Positions 13,418 through 21,516 of a stretch of 40,305 bases of DNA are shown piece by piece (position 1 is the first letter of the stretch; each line of letters opens with the position of its first letter). The DNA comes from a virus. The translations under genes were made by a program, and so were the position numbers. The notes below the pieces were generated by a model, which made no database searches, had not been told where the DNA came from, and saw only the letters and a list, made by a program, of their open reading frames with translations. The stretch is taken from the IMG/VR virus record IMGVR_UViG_3300032236_000810, positions 1 to 40,305 of that record; one strand, given 5' to 3'.

Positions 13418-15202
13418 TCATCCTTCACATGATAAACAAACATCATCATTTACTAATGATTTCATATCCAGTTCTTTGATCACTTCACGTTCAATTCTTT
13501 TAGATACCTTATCTGCCTTACCAATCTTTTCAGAACGACAATAATACAATGTCTTAACACCCTTCTTCCATGCCATGAAGTGCATAGCATGTACATACTT
13601 AATGTGTGCATCTGGTCTAAAGAAAAGATTCAATGATTGTGACTGATCTATGTAGTTCTGTCTATCAGCAGCCAATTCAACAACCCATTTCTGATTAATT
13701 TCCATTGCGGTTTTGAATGTATCTTTAGTTAATTCATCTAATATGTTTAGATGTTGTACTGAACCATCATTAGCAATAATAGAAGACCAAACATCATTAT
13801 ATTCTTCTTCTGTCTGAGTAAGACCCTTGATAATCCTATCTAAGTATTTGTTTTTATTCAGAAAAGATCCAGAAAGTGTATCTTGCCTGTAAGCATTAGC
13901 ACGATAGGGCTCAATAGAAGGAGAAATATTGCCCATGATAATAGAAGAAGAAGCATTAGGAGCAATGGCAGTGGTATGACTAAACCTACGTCCAGTACCA
14001 ACAGCATCAGGTGCTTCACCTCTTTCTTTACCAAGTTCAATATTTGCATTATCTAAACCTTCTTTAATGTGTTTGAAAATACGATTGTTAGCAACCTTTG
14101 CCATCACTCCTTCAAACGGAACTCCATTCCTCTGTAGGTAAGCATGAAAACCGAGAGCACCCACACCAATGCTACGCTCACGTGAAGCAGAGTATTGTGC
14201 CCTAGAAATTTCAGAGGGAGCATTGTCAATGAAGTACTGAAGGACATTATCAAGCATTTCGGCAACGTCCCGTAAAAAATATTCATCGTTTTTCCATTCA
14301 TCAAAATACTCCAAGTTTAAAGAAGATAAACAACATACTGCTGTTCTTTCTTCATTTGATGGAAGTGTGATTTCGGAACAAAGGTTGGACTGATTGATTC
14401 TTAATCCTTTATCTTTTAAGAAATCTGGCATTAAACGGTTACTGGTATCAATATAATGAATATATGGTTCACCAGTATGCATACGGAGTTCCATAATCAT
14501 CTGCCACAGATGTTTTGCAGACATAGTTTCACGAATTTCCTTTGAATGTGGGTCAATCAAATTCCAATCATCATTTGATTCTGGATCAATCATACAATTT
14601 TCAATAATTTGCATGAAATCATCTGTAATGTTAATACCATGATGGAGATTTAAGCAACGGACGTTTGGATCACCCGTTGGTTTTCTCATTTCTAGGAATG
14701 GGATTATATCAGGGTGAGAAATATCAAGATAAGCAGCATAAGACCCCCTTCTAGTACGCCCTTGTCTATAGGCGAGAGAACTTGAGTCATATATCTTGAG
14801 ATGTGGCATAACGCCTGTAGATTTATCGTCAGCAGAACGAATACCAAACCCAATACCAACCCCACCACCCAACATACTAAGCCAGTTTGTTTCTGATAGG
14901 TTTTCAACTAGACCCTCCGCTGTATCTTCTATAAAGTTGAGAAAACATGATATAGGTAGACCACGCTTACTCCTACCAAAAGAAAGGATAGGGGTAGAAT
15001 ATGATAACCAATGCTTGCTTGCATGATTATATAGACGTTGGGCATGTTCTATATTAGAACTAAACGTTTTAGAGACAAATGCTAACCTATGTTGGGGAGA
15101 TTCCTCATCATCCTTCATATATGATTCTTTTAATCTCTTTAGTCCAAGTTCATCAAATAGATTGTCCCTTTCTAAGTTAATGTTGATACCAAGATATTCC
15201 AT
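13418..15202 (-). CDS. nrdA: ribonucleotide reductase class I large subunit, short form without ATP cone
   Basis: NrdA reduces ribonucleoside diphosphates. The catalytic Asn-Cys-Glu is in NLCSEI, the two redox cysteines are in LPISCFLN and AVCCLSSLNL, and the radical-relay tyrosine pair is in TLYYCRS. The C-terminal pair CLSCEG feeds electrons from glutaredoxin or thioredoxin. Start set at ATG 15202 (MEYLGININLERDN...) because AAGGATCAAC precedes it; the upstream in-frame start at 15259 overlaps the MazG-like gene. At 594 residues it lacks the N-terminal ATP-cone and linker present in T4 and E. coli NrdA (about 750 aa), so dATP inhibition at that site should be absent. Confidence 0.93.
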   Translation of the reverse strand: MEYLGININLERDNLFDELGLKRLKESYMKDDEESPQHRLAFVSKTFSSNIEHAQRLYNHASKHWLSYSTPILSFGRSKRGLPISCFLNFIEDTAEGLVENLSETNWLSMLGGGVGIGFGIRSADDKSTGVMPHLKIYDSSSLAYRQGRTRRGSYAAYLDISHPDIIPFLEMRKPTGDPNVRCLNLHHGINITDDFMQIIENCMIDPESNDDWNLIDPHSKEIRETMSAKHLWQMIMELRMHTGEPYIHYIDTSNRLMPDFLKDKGLRINQSNLCSEITLPSNEERTAVCCLSSLNLEYFDEWKNDEYFLRDVAEMLDNVLQYFIDNAPSEISRAQYSASRERSIGVGALGFHAYLQRNGVPFEGVMAKVANNRIFKHIKEGLDNANIELGKERGEAPDAVGTGRRFSHTTAIAPNASSSIIMGNISPSIEPYRANAYRQDTLSGSFLNKNKYLDRIIKGLTQTEEEYNDVWSSIIANDGSVQHLNILDELTKDTFKTAMEINQKWVVELAADRQNYIDQSQSLNLFFRPDAHIKYVHAMHFMAWKKGVKTLYYCRSEKIGKADKVSKRIEREVIKELDMKSLVNDDVCLSCEG

Positions 15203-15213
15203 GTTGATCCTTA

Positions 15214-15582
15214 TTATAATACTTTTGCCATGATTGATTCGATGTCTGGTGGTGTCCACCCTTCTGGTTTCTGGACTTTACCATCTTCTCGTTTTAAAAC
15301 CTTTCCATCTGGACTGATTTTCTGTAGATTACTTCTAGCAACCTCATCCCAAACTTCTTGTTGTGGAATATTTAGAGTGTGTTCTAAACCTTCAATAACC
15401 CAAATCAAATCACGACAAGCATCAGCAATTTCTACCATATCTTTATTAAAATATGCATCAACCAATTCTTGAAATTCTTCAGTGATAAGTTCCATGTAAA
15501 GTTCTGATTGCTTACCAAACCCAGTTTCAGTTTGATTACATGCTTCCATAAAAATTTTTACATCATCGAATGTGTCAGTCAT
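15214..15582 (-). CDS. MazG-like / phosphoribosyl-ATP pyrophosphohydrolase-like NTPase, 122 aa
   Basis: The segment ELITEEFQELVDAYF, then EIADACRDLIWVIEGLEH, gives the EExxE...ExxD pattern of all-alpha NTP pyrophosphatases. The C-terminal NLQKISPDGKVLKREDGKV is a common phage variant. Members hydrolyse nucleoside triphosphates to monophosphates, cleaning the pool or adjusting alarmone-type nucleotides. It sits 11 bases ahead of nrdA, in the nucleotide-supply operon. Confidence 0.85.
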   Translation of the reverse strand: MTDTFDDVKIFMEACNQTETGFGKQSELYMELITEEFQELVDAYFNKDMVEIADACRDLIWVIEGLEHTLNIPQQEVWDEVARSNLQKISPDGKVLKREDGKVQKPEGWTPPDIESIMAKVL

Positions 15583-15640
15583 ACTACACCATCTCCTTAA
15601 TTTTATAATTATAAATTTTCACTATCTTATATTATGTATA

Positions 15641-16306
15641 CTATTTCTTCCCATTTAAACTATCAACAGCACTATCAATCATTGGAAATATTTGTCTAAT
15701 AGTATCTTTGCATGCCAAAGCAACTTCACGATGTTCTTTTTGGGTTTCAATACCTTCTCTAATAGCAATATATGTTACCCAACTGCGTAATGAACCCTTC
15801 ATATACATTCTTGATACAGTTAATCCTTCTGGTAATACTGCACGTGCTTGTTCCTTTGCAAGACCATTATCAATAGCCCATTCATATGCATTTCTAGCAT
15901 AGTTCAATACTCTCCTTTGAGTATTTTCCCATTCTATTGAAAGAAATTCATCTTCAGATTCAATACTGTTCTGACGATTCTTTACATCTTGTAATCTTGC
16001 TTCTCTTGTAACAAAACCAAGATCTTTGGTTGGATCAGCATATCTCTGAGAAAATTCTTGAAATACAAAAGAACGATGTCTAAGAATTTGTCTTGCAATA
16101 TCTCTAGTGGTTTCTATAGATAAAGTAACATCAACAAGTTCTAATGGACTCCAATGTTTATGGTTGATAAGATAATTTACAAGTTTTTCTGCTGTCGCAT
16201 CATTATGTTGATTCGCTGGATTGGATACCCTTGCAACAAACGCAATTTGTTCCAATAAATTTCTACCAACAATATCTTGTGTGTAACTAATTAATTCAAC
16301 TTTCAT
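15641..16306 (-). CDS. thyX: flavin-dependent thymidylate synthase
   Basis: ThyX makes dTMP from dUMP using FAD, NADPH and methylene-tetrahydrofolate. The family signature RHRxxSxxxxSxR is present as RHRSFVFQEFSQR (about residues 78-90). The start MKVELISYTQD and the later helix EQARAVLPEGLTVSRMYMKGSLRSW are also typical. Length 221 is normal. It is placed one base after the primase stop and upstream of the MazG-like and nrd genes. Confidence 0.95.
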   Translation of the reverse strand: MKVELISYTQDIVGRNLLEQIAFVARVSNPANQHNDATAEKLVNYLINHKHWSPLELVDVTLSIETTRDIARQILRHRSFVFQEFSQRYADPTKDLGFVTREARLQDVKNRQNSIESEDEFLSIEWENTQRRVLNYARNAYEWAIDNGLAKEQARAVLPEGLTVSRMYMKGSLRSWVTYIAIREGIETQKEHREVALACKDTIRQIFPMIDSAVDSLNGKK

Positions 16307-16307
16307 T

Positions 16308-17321
16308 TCACACCTTTTTCCATGTTATAAATTCCATCTTTGCCCTCAAGTTAACGAATGTATTTTTTTCTACTATATCTTGTATTTCACTGACAGTGAA
16401 CCCACCGTCCTTTACCATATCATTAATATCTTTCTCTTCAATCATTTCTGGCCATATCACAACATTATAATGGTTTTCTATCGCTTTGTCAAGAAGTTTC
16501 ACTATCTCCTTGTTTCTAGGTTCATTATCAAAGACCAGTGTTATCTTGGTCTTATCATATAGATCAGAAGCAGCGAATAGGTTAGAATCAGCAGTTGCAA
16601 TGGCATTTTCTAAGAAAAGAGAATCAATCGGTCCTTCTACAACATAAATCATTTCTTCTTCGTTGACTTTATCAAGACCAAAGAACTTCATACTCTCATC
16701 AACCATTTTCACGGTTATATATCTCATCTTTGACTCACCCAATGCTCTTCCTTGAAGAGCTACTAGGTTCTTATCCTTATCATAGAAAGGTATCACCAAC
16801 CTCTTGTCGTCCTCTACAAGATTCTGTTTATCTACACCAAGGTCTTCCACAAACTTTTTGAAATCTGGGGCATAGAAGAGGTTGTGGAGCGTTTCTTCTG
16901 GTATTTGACGGTTGATACAGTACTGTTTTGCAAAGTGACCATCTGGAAGTTCAGAAATGGTTTTCAGTTTCAACCTTTTCTTGAACTTTGGTTTTTGTTT
17001 TGGTATGTCAATACTATTATTTTCCGATTCAATATAATTGGGATGTTTGTCTTTATATCTTTCTAGAGTATAGTGTTGAAGAAGAGTGGGTTCAACTTTT
17101 TCTATAAAGTTGTAAAAGTTTGTAGATATACCACAGTTGTGGCAACGATAGAAATAATCATCACCCCTACGGAAAATATATCCGCGACATTTGGTTTTGT
17201 TTTTTTGGCTGTCACCACAGATAGGACATCTAAAATTGTATAGGTCTGGTTTTTTCTGTGTAAATGCAGTAAGTTTAGGGGAAAGTTGCAGAAGGAACTT
17301 TCTATCAATATATACACTCAT
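16308..17321 (-). CDS. 61: DNA primase (T4 gp61-like)
   Basis: Makes RNA primers for lagging-strand synthesis together with the gp41 helicase. An N-terminal zinc-binding domain has C32-P-I-C35 and C60-H-N-C63. The catalytic TOPRIM fold is marked by YVVEGPIDSLFLEN (E-G and D-S) and the acidic LVFDNEPRNK. Length 337 is close to T4 gp61. The partner helicase gene is in the same window (38494-40305), as a split gene. Confidence 0.9.
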   Translation of the reverse strand: MSVYIDRKFLLQLSPKLTAFTQKKPDLYNFRCPICGDSQKNKTKCRGYIFRRGDDYFYRCHNCGISTNFYNFIEKVEPTLLQHYTLERYKDKHPNYIESENNSIDIPKQKPKFKKRLKLKTISELPDGHFAKQYCINRQIPEETLHNLFYAPDFKKFVEDLGVDKQNLVEDDKRLVIPFYDKDKNLVALQGRALGESKMRYITVKMVDESMKFFGLDKVNEEEMIYVVEGPIDSLFLENAIATADSNLFAASDLYDKTKITLVFDNEPRNKEIVKLLDKAIENHYNVVIWPEMIEEKDINDMVKDGGFTVSEIQDIVEKNTFVNLRAKMEFITWKKV

Positions 17322-17345
17322 ATTACTCCATAACGAACAAGAGGA

Positions 17346-17765
17346 TTACTTCAAAATTTTCTCTATTGTATCATAATCAACATGAGAAATCAACCATGCA
17401 ATGACAATTATTCCACCAGCAATCATCCATCTCCAATTACTAAGTTTTTCAACAGCATCCTGCTCTTGTTTAAACTTTTGTCCCATTTCGGCACGAAGTT
17501 CCTTGATTTCATCCATAATACGGTGTTCTGTCAATTGAACTTTATCAATAACAGTATCTATTCTTTTATGGACTTCTTTAAGTTCTTCGTTCTTTTCGTT
17601 TTGTCTTTTTTCCATGTCGTTATATATTTGTGAAATATACTTGTCCTGATTATTCACAATTTTATCAATGACTAAATCTATTTTTTCACATAGTTGGCAA
17701 ATTGTTGTTACTTGTGTTTTCAAAATACCAACATCAACTTTTAAATTTGTAACTTGATCTTGCAT
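17346..17765 (-). CDS. coiled-coil protein with C-terminal membrane anchor, 139 aa
   Basis: A long heptad-rich coiled coil (residues about 1-105) ends in a single membrane helix, WMIAGGIIVIAWLISHV, and a short tail. Start set at ATG 17765 (MQDQVTNL...). GGAGG lies ten bases upstream, while the in-frame GTG at 17783 overlaps that ribosome-binding site. The late promoter 17812-17805 lies about 40 bases ahead, so it is a late gene. The layout resembles anchored inner-membrane phage proteins such as i-spanins seen in reverse, or a superinfection protein. Function unknown. Confidence 0.65.
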   Translation of the reverse strand: MQDQVTNLKVDVGILKTQVTTICQLCEKIDLVIDKIVNNQDKYISQIYNDMEKRQNEKNEELKEVHKRIDTVIDKVQLTEHRIMDEIKELRAEMGQKFKQEQDAVEKLSNWRWMIAGGIIVIAWLISHVDYDTIEKILK

Positions 17766-17804
17766 TAGATGTAATTCCTCCACTGCGGGAATAAGATATA
17801 TAGT

Positions 17805-17816
17805 TATTTATAAATA
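17805..17816. promoter_or_regulatory. overlapping divergent T4 late promoters
   Basis: TATAAATA reads on the plus strand at 17809-17816 and on the minus strand at 17812-17805, sharing four bases. The plus copy serves the lysis cassette (start 17856). The minus copy serves the coiled-coil membrane protein (start 17765). Recognition by the gp55-type late sigma factor is known for T4; here it is inferred. Confidence 0.75.
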
Positions 17817-17855
17817 CAAATTGTTGGTGTTTTAAAATTTTTATAGGATAAAGAA

Positions 17856-18107
17856 ATGAATATTGTAGTACAACAGGCGATTAATTTATTAGCATCATTA
17901 TTGTTAGGTTCCGATACATTTACACGTATTTTGGGTGTAGTAAATCGTTGGGCAGATAAAAAGATATCTGGTGCAGAAAAACGTGCTGGTGTTTTAGATG
18001 AATTTGAAATCATCGGATTAAATATTACTAAATCTCTTGCTAATCTAGGTCTAGAGCTAGCAGTTGCATATTTGAAAAATGAAGTAAAAACTGATAAGAG
18101 TGCATAA
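17856..18107 (+). CDS. small late protein in lysis cassette, 83 aa
   Basis: Starts MNIVVQQAINLLASLLLGSD, with a moderately hydrophobic N-terminal helix and a second helix GLNITKSLANLGLELAVAYL. Clear AGGA site eight bases upstream. It is read with the holin-like gene two bases further on. Amphipathic rather than truly transmembrane. It may assist the holin or be an antiholin, but it is not recognised. Confidence 0.6.
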   Translation: MNIVVQQAINLLASLLLGSDTFTRILGVVNRWADKKISGAEKRAGVLDEFEIIGLNITKSLANLGLELAVAYLKNEVKTDKSA

Positions 18108-18109
18108 CA

Positions 18110-18427
18110 ATGAATGTGGTATTAAGATATATTGTAGATCGTCTAAAGGAACCTTCAACATGGAGAGGTCTTATTTGGATTATTACTGCCGTTGGAATTG
18201 TTTTAAGTGAAGATCAGAAACAATCAATTGCAACAGCAGGTATGACTCTTGCAGGTCTTATTGGTGTATTTACTAGTGAGTATAATAAACCAACAGAAGA
18301 ACAAGTCCAAGAAGTCGTTGAAAAACAAGAAGCCAAAACTGAAAATGTATTATCAACATCAAGAGTAGCAAGAAAGGTGAAAAATGCTAAACGTAATAAA
18401 GATCCTGATAATTTCTTTAATGATTAG
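18110..18427 (+). CDS. holin-like small membrane protein, 105 aa
   Basis: The stretch STWRGLIWIITAVGIVLS, then a short polar turn EDQKQS and a second hydrophobic helix IATAGMTLAGLIGVFTS, give two membrane segments. A long charged C-terminal tail follows. This is a frequent layout of phage holins, which time lysis by opening the inner membrane. The Rz1-like gene overlapping its end supports a lysis role. No endolysin gene is adjacent. Confidence 0.7.
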   Translation: MNVVLRYIVDRLKEPSTWRGLIWIITAVGIVLSEDQKQSIATAGMTLAGLIGVFTSEYNKPTEEQVQEVVEKQEAKTENVLSTSRVARKVKNAKRNKDPDNFFND

Positions 18428-18635
18428 TGCGTGTTCTTCACCACCTAAAGAAAAGATAGTTTATATTCCTACACCAATATCAAGACCTACAATGCAACCT
18501 CTTCCAAAGATAACTGGTCAAGAGGTTGATTGTTTATCTGATGATACTAAAATGAAACTCTTAAAACGAGATGATATTATGAAGAATTATATCACAGATT
18601 TAGAAGTTATTATAGATTCTACTAAGAAGAACTAA
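18384..18635 (+). CDS. Rz1-like outer-membrane spanin lipoprotein, 83 aa
   Basis: Begins MLNVIKILIISLMISACSS, a lipoprotein signal with lipobox ISAC and acylated C17. A proline-containing stretch and the helix CLSDDTKMKLLKRDDIMKNY follow, as in Rz1-type spanins. These disrupt the outer membrane at the end of lysis. The gene starts inside the holin-like gene in another frame (44-base overlap), a classic arrangement for lysis genes, and has AAAGG upstream. An inner-membrane Rz partner is not obvious next to it. Confidence 0.72.
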   Translation: MLNVIKILIISLMISACSSPPKEKIVYIPTPISRPTMQPLPKITGQEVDCLSDDTKMKLLKRDDIMKNYITDLEVIIDSTKKN

Positions 18636-18817
18636 AACTTACAATGAGCAATACCTGTAGTTCTCATTATAGTAAACTGAACGTTTGATATATTAGGATC
18701 TCTATAAACTTGATTGGTATCTTGGATACCTGGACGAACAGAACAATCGTGTAATGCACAAGATGATAATAAGGAACTGATGAGTAATATCACAGTTCCT
18801 TTTTTATTTTTAACCAA
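18632..18817 (-). CDS. putative small lipoprotein, 61 aa, TTG start
   Basis: From TTG 18817 the product would start MVKNKKGTVILLISSLLSSC, a positively charged n-region, hydrophobic core and lipobox LSSC with acylated C20. A 41-residue tail with three further cysteines or histidines follows. AAAGG lies five bases ahead of the TTG. It converges with the lysis cassette and overlaps the spanin stop by four bases. A plus-strand terminator hairpin lies within its signal-peptide codons. Function unknown; it may act at the envelope. Confidence 0.45.
   Translation of the reverse strand: MVKNKKGTVILLISSLLSSCALHDCSVRPGIQDTNQVYRDPNISNVQFTIMRTTGIAHCKF
18772..18810 (+). terminator. rho-independent terminator for the lysis cassette
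   Basis: AGGAACTG (18772-18779) pairs with CAGTTCCT (18793-18800) around a 13-base loop, followed at once by a T-rich run to 18810. It is placed to end plus-strand lysis transcripts and lies within the minus-strand lipoprotein frame. Confidence 0.7.
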
Positions 18818-19010
18818 CCGGACCTTTTCTTGACCCCATTCCCATAAGAATAGGATTCTTCTTACGTCTTGGAAGATGAACGCCTGGTTCACCACCTTTA
18901 CCCCCGCTACCAGCAATTGCACCACCACCAACTACATTGGTTGGTCCGGCAGAGGCAATTGCTCCCCCACCCATTCCATCTTCTATAACAAACTGTTTAA
19001 AAGTTTTCAT
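18810..19010 (-). CDS. small Gly-rich candidate internal head protein with capsid-targeting peptide, 66 aa
   Basis: Begins MKTFKQFVIE, almost the same as the T4 internal-protein capsid-targeting sequence MKTYQEFIAE. The Glu is at position 10 and a V-x-E cleavage signal suits the gp21 prohead protease. The rest is a low-complexity Gly/Ala region (VVGGGAIAGSGGKGG) and a basic end. Start set at ATG 19010, coupled as TAATG with the upstream stop; the in-frame ATG at 19022 would hide the peptide and overlaps the ribosome-binding site. It is likely packaged in the head and possibly ejected with the DNA. Confidence 0.65.
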   Translation of the reverse strand: MKTFKQFVIEDGMGGGAIASAGPTNVVGGGAIAGSGGKGGEPGVHLPRRKKNPILMGMGSRKGPVG

Positions 19011-19408
19011 TAACAATTCCATTTTCTCAGTGATAGTGCCTTTCTTGTTGGTCTACCCTTTTCATCCTTCATAGGACCAGGCATACCACTCATTCTATCA
19101 CAAAATGATTTTCTGCGTTTTGCTGGCTTACTATCTGGATCTAACTTTGATGGTTTAGTAGTAACTGCCATACTCAATTTAGAACCTGGATTTTCTCTAC
19201 GATAGGATGCAATACCTTTCTTATTAAGACCGCCCTCTGGGTTCTTTCCTTCTTTACGTTGCCATGCAGCAGATTTCTCATCTAATTGAGTTTCTTCTGG
19301 GACGCAATTTGGAACTGTCTTACCACCTTTCTTTTTCATACCAACGGCATTATATCCTTTCCAACAAGGGTTCTTCATTTCATTTACAAACTGTTTAAAA
19401 CCTTTCAT
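19010..19408 (-). CDS. DUF6321-like basic protein with capsid-targeting peptide, 132 aa
   Basis: Starts MKGFKQFVNE, matching the capsid-targeting pattern with Glu at position 10. Residues about 11-35 (NPCWKGYNAVGMKKKGGK) are a small cysteine-containing module. From about 41 on, LDEKSAAWQRKEGKNPEG and GIASYRRENPGSKL belong to a conserved basic domain I know as DUF6321, ending RKWNC. A QLDE sits exactly at the junction of the two parts, giving a second possible gp21 cut. Strongly basic, as expected for a DNA-associated internal protein. Confidence 0.72.
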   Translation of the reverse strand: MKGFKQFVNEMKNPCWKGYNAVGMKKKGGKTVPNCVPEETQLDEKSAAWQRKEGKNPEGGLNKKGIASYRRENPGSKLSMAVTTKPSKLDPDSKPAKRRKSFCDRMSGMPGPMKDEKGRPTRKALSLRKWNC

Positions 19409-19791
19409 ATTTGTTCCAGTATTTCCAGTACTTTATTGTCTGTTGGGATATCTTTAGTAATAAGATCACTTCCATTAATACCTTCTAATATATCAGGAAG
19501 AAGATTTAAGTATGATAAGAATGTCTTCAATATATCATAATCTCTTTCATCCATCTTATAGAACAATATTCTCGCTGTTGGTATAGAACCAAAAACATTA
19601 TTCAATAAGATAATATGATTAAGTATCAACCTTTCTTTTAAAATTTTAGTTGATTTATATCTACGAAACAATCTTTTTAAATATTTGATTCGTTTTAAAT
19701 CACCTTCAAATTCAGATATAATACAATGAGGTGCCATGTAACACTTCATTGTATATATCAGAAAATTATCTTCAGTTAAGTTATTAAACAT
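19405..19791 (-). CDS. conserved T4-like phage protein, 128 aa
   Basis: Begins MFNNLTEDNFLIYTMKCYM and continues DLKRIKYLKRLFRRYK, LKERLILNHIILLNNVFG and TARILFYKMDERDYDILKTFL. This sequence order is one I recognise from many T4-like phages (DUF7207-like), always without a known role. All-helical and basic in the first half. No ribosome-binding site is exposed: an 18-base perfect palindrome lies directly ahead of the ATG. Confidence 0.7.
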   Translation of the reverse strand: MFNNLTEDNFLIYTMKCYMAPHCIISEFEGDLKRIKYLKRLFRRYKSTKILKERLILNHIILLNNVFGSIPTARILFYKMDERDYDILKTFLSYLNLLPDILEGINGSDLITKDIPTDNKVLEILEQI

Positions 19792-19799
19792 AATAAAAG

Positions 19800-19817
19800 A
19801 GGGGAGATATCTCCCCT
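19800..19817 (-). terminator. perfect 18-base palindrome; terminator or start-site hairpin
   Basis: AGGGGAGATATCTCCCCT is a perfect inverted repeat. On the minus strand TCTTTTATT follows, so it looks like a weak intrinsic terminator after the 202-aa gene. Eight bases after it comes the ATG of the next gene, so the hairpin may also control that gene's translation. Its AGGGGAG arm would be the only possible ribosome-binding site. Confidence 0.6.
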
Positions 19818-19821
19818 AATA

Positions 19822-20430
19822 TTATAGTCCTGGAACTATACGACCAGCACTAGTATTACCTGATGATGTGTTGGTAGCAGAACAATTAGATAGACAAACT
19901 AATGTTTCTTTCAAATAACGAATTGTTCCATCATTATTTACTTTCTTTACAACACGATTCCAACCTTGATTGATATTCCCAATATTCGCAACAGCACCAG
20001 ATGAAACGGTGATATTTGATGATCTTGTTGCAGTAATCAAAATAGTATCTTGATTATATGTGTTTGCTGGCGCAGATGGCCAATTGATTGCAGTATCAAA
20101 TTCAATTATAGTGCCAGCTGGAGTAGTGTTAAATGTATTACTAGTTAAAGTAACAACATTTCCACTAATAGATTTAACTGTGTTATTTGATGCAAAGAAA
20201 CCAGGATATCCATTACCAGCAAGTCCTGATGCAAAATAAACGTATTGACCAACAACTACACCAGCATTAGCAACATTATTTTGATTACCGTCATTATATG
20301 ATAATATAATAGTATTGCTTGGAGGTGTTGTTATTGTATATGTTGTAAAACGAACAACTTCTCTAACTTGTCTTTCATAACTCCACTTTGGTTTAGTGGC
20401 TGGAGCGTCTGTATTTCCCCATGATGGCAT
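19822..20430 (-). CDS. probable virion structural protein, 202 aa
   Basis: Begins MPSWGNTDAPATKPKW, a start I have seen on structural proteins of T4-like marine phages. The rest is beta-rich, with Thr, Asn, Gly and Ser repeats typical of virion surface proteins. No catalytic motif. A strong AGGAG site and a near-consensus late promoter 40 bases upstream indicate late, high expression. The exact virion location is unknown. Confidence 0.65.
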   Translation of the reverse strand: MPSWGNTDAPATKPKWSYERQVREVVRFTTYTITTPPSNTIILSYNDGNQNNVANAGVVVGQYVYFASGLAGNGYPGFFASNNTVKSISGNVVTLTSNTFNTTPAGTIIEFDTAINWPSAPANTYNQDTILITATRSSNITVSSGAVANIGNINQGWNRVVKKVNNDGTIRYLKETLVCLSNCSATNTSSGNTSAGRIVPGL

Positions 20431-20471
20431 TTTATTTCTCCTGTTTTAACCTTTGGTTATATTGTATTATC

Positions 20472-20479
20472 TATTTATC
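20472..20479 (-). promoter_or_regulatory. near-consensus T4 late promoter
   Basis: The minus strand reads GATAAATA (20479-20472), seven of eight matches to TATAAATA, about 42 bases before the structural gene start at 20430. Confidence 0.55.
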
Positions 20480-20481
20480 TA

Positions 20482-21516
20482 TTATTTCTTTTTGGTTTTT
20501 GGTACTGGTTCATTACCTTGAGGTTGACCAGGACGTGCTCTCATTGAAGGATCAATTTCAACATCATCTCTGTCTTGACCTGTCATAGTTTTTCCACCTG
20601 TTAATATAGCAGATGCTTTGGGTTTGTTTTCACCCATATGAGATGCATCATCGGGTTTGATAAACTTTGGTTTCTTTCCCAATGGTTGCTTGGTATCTTT
20701 ATCTTCTGCATCCCAAGCATACATATCCTCAGACATTCTTATGTTCTGATAGATTTCTTTGATCCTACGGAAAGTTTCACTGACTTTTTTCTTTTTCATT
20801 TTAGTGTTTAGTGCAGGGTTGTTAGGACCATCTTCTTGACTATTTTCCATTCCAACAGTTTGTGTGGGAGCAGAAGTATCTTGATACGTATCTTCTAATT
20901 GAAGTGATTCTTTTAGTTTAGATACAAACTCATAATCATCCATAGTAAGAACACCTTTCTTACGAATGTTAATAAGTTTCTCTACAACTTTATGCAAATC
21001 AGCATCGGACTTAATATCTTCTCTTGCCAACTCTAACATTCTTATAAGAAGAGGAATGTCAAAAGTTACAGTATCTTTTTTATCTGTTGTCTCATGAATA
21101 CCACCATGTGCAGGTGTTATGATATTATGTTTATTATAACTTTTTTTCAACTGTTTCTGTCTAATCCTAGTTGGTGAAGAAACATGACTACTTACAGAAG
21201 AACCGACATGATGAATATCACCAGTAGATCCAACTTGTTCACGCATAGGATCATTGAATGTTGGCAATTTTCCACCATGCATATGTTGTTGTACCCAACG
21301 TTGGAAAGCACCTGTCTTAGAATGTGCTACTTTCTGTTGCATACTAACATGCTTAGGGTTTAACCCTCTACGGCGAAGAAAAGCATTCAAAAAGTTAGTT
21401 TCATTGATATTTGCCTTTGCTGACCAAGGATCATTGGGGTCAGTCCCAAAGGTAGTTTTTGGTGCTACCTCTGGTTTGACGATATCTTTTACTATCTTAG
21501 AAACTTTCTTAGTCAT
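20482..21516 (-). CDS. phage protein of unknown function, 344 aa
   Basis: Start set at ATG 21516 (MTKKVSKIVKDIVKPE...), eight bases inside the end of the upstream gene and behind an AGGA site. The longer in-frame start at 21555 overlaps that gene by 46 bases. Visible segments are NFLNAFLRRRGLNPKHVSMQ (about 40-60), a helical middle DIPLLIRMLELAREDIKSD, and a lysine- and proline-rich tail ending PKTKKK. It lies between the repeat protein and the structural protein in the late unit, so a virion role is possible. Not recognised. Confidence 0.6.
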   Translation of the reverse strand: MTKKVSKIVKDIVKPEVAPKTTFGTDPNDPWSAKANINETNFLNAFLRRRGLNPKHVSMQQKVAHSKTGAFQRWVQQHMHGGKLPTFNDPMREQVGSTGDIHHVGSSVSSHVSSPTRIRQKQLKKSYNKHNIITPAHGGIHETTDKKDTVTFDIPLLIRMLELAREDIKSDADLHKVVEKLINIRKKGVLTMDDYEFVSKLKESLQLEDTYQDTSAPTQTVGMENSQEDGPNNPALNTKMKKKKVSETFRRIKEIYQNIRMSEDMYAWDAEDKDTKQPLGKKPKFIKPDDASHMGENKPKASAILTGGKTMTGQDRDDVEIDPSMRARPGQPQGNEPVPKTKKK

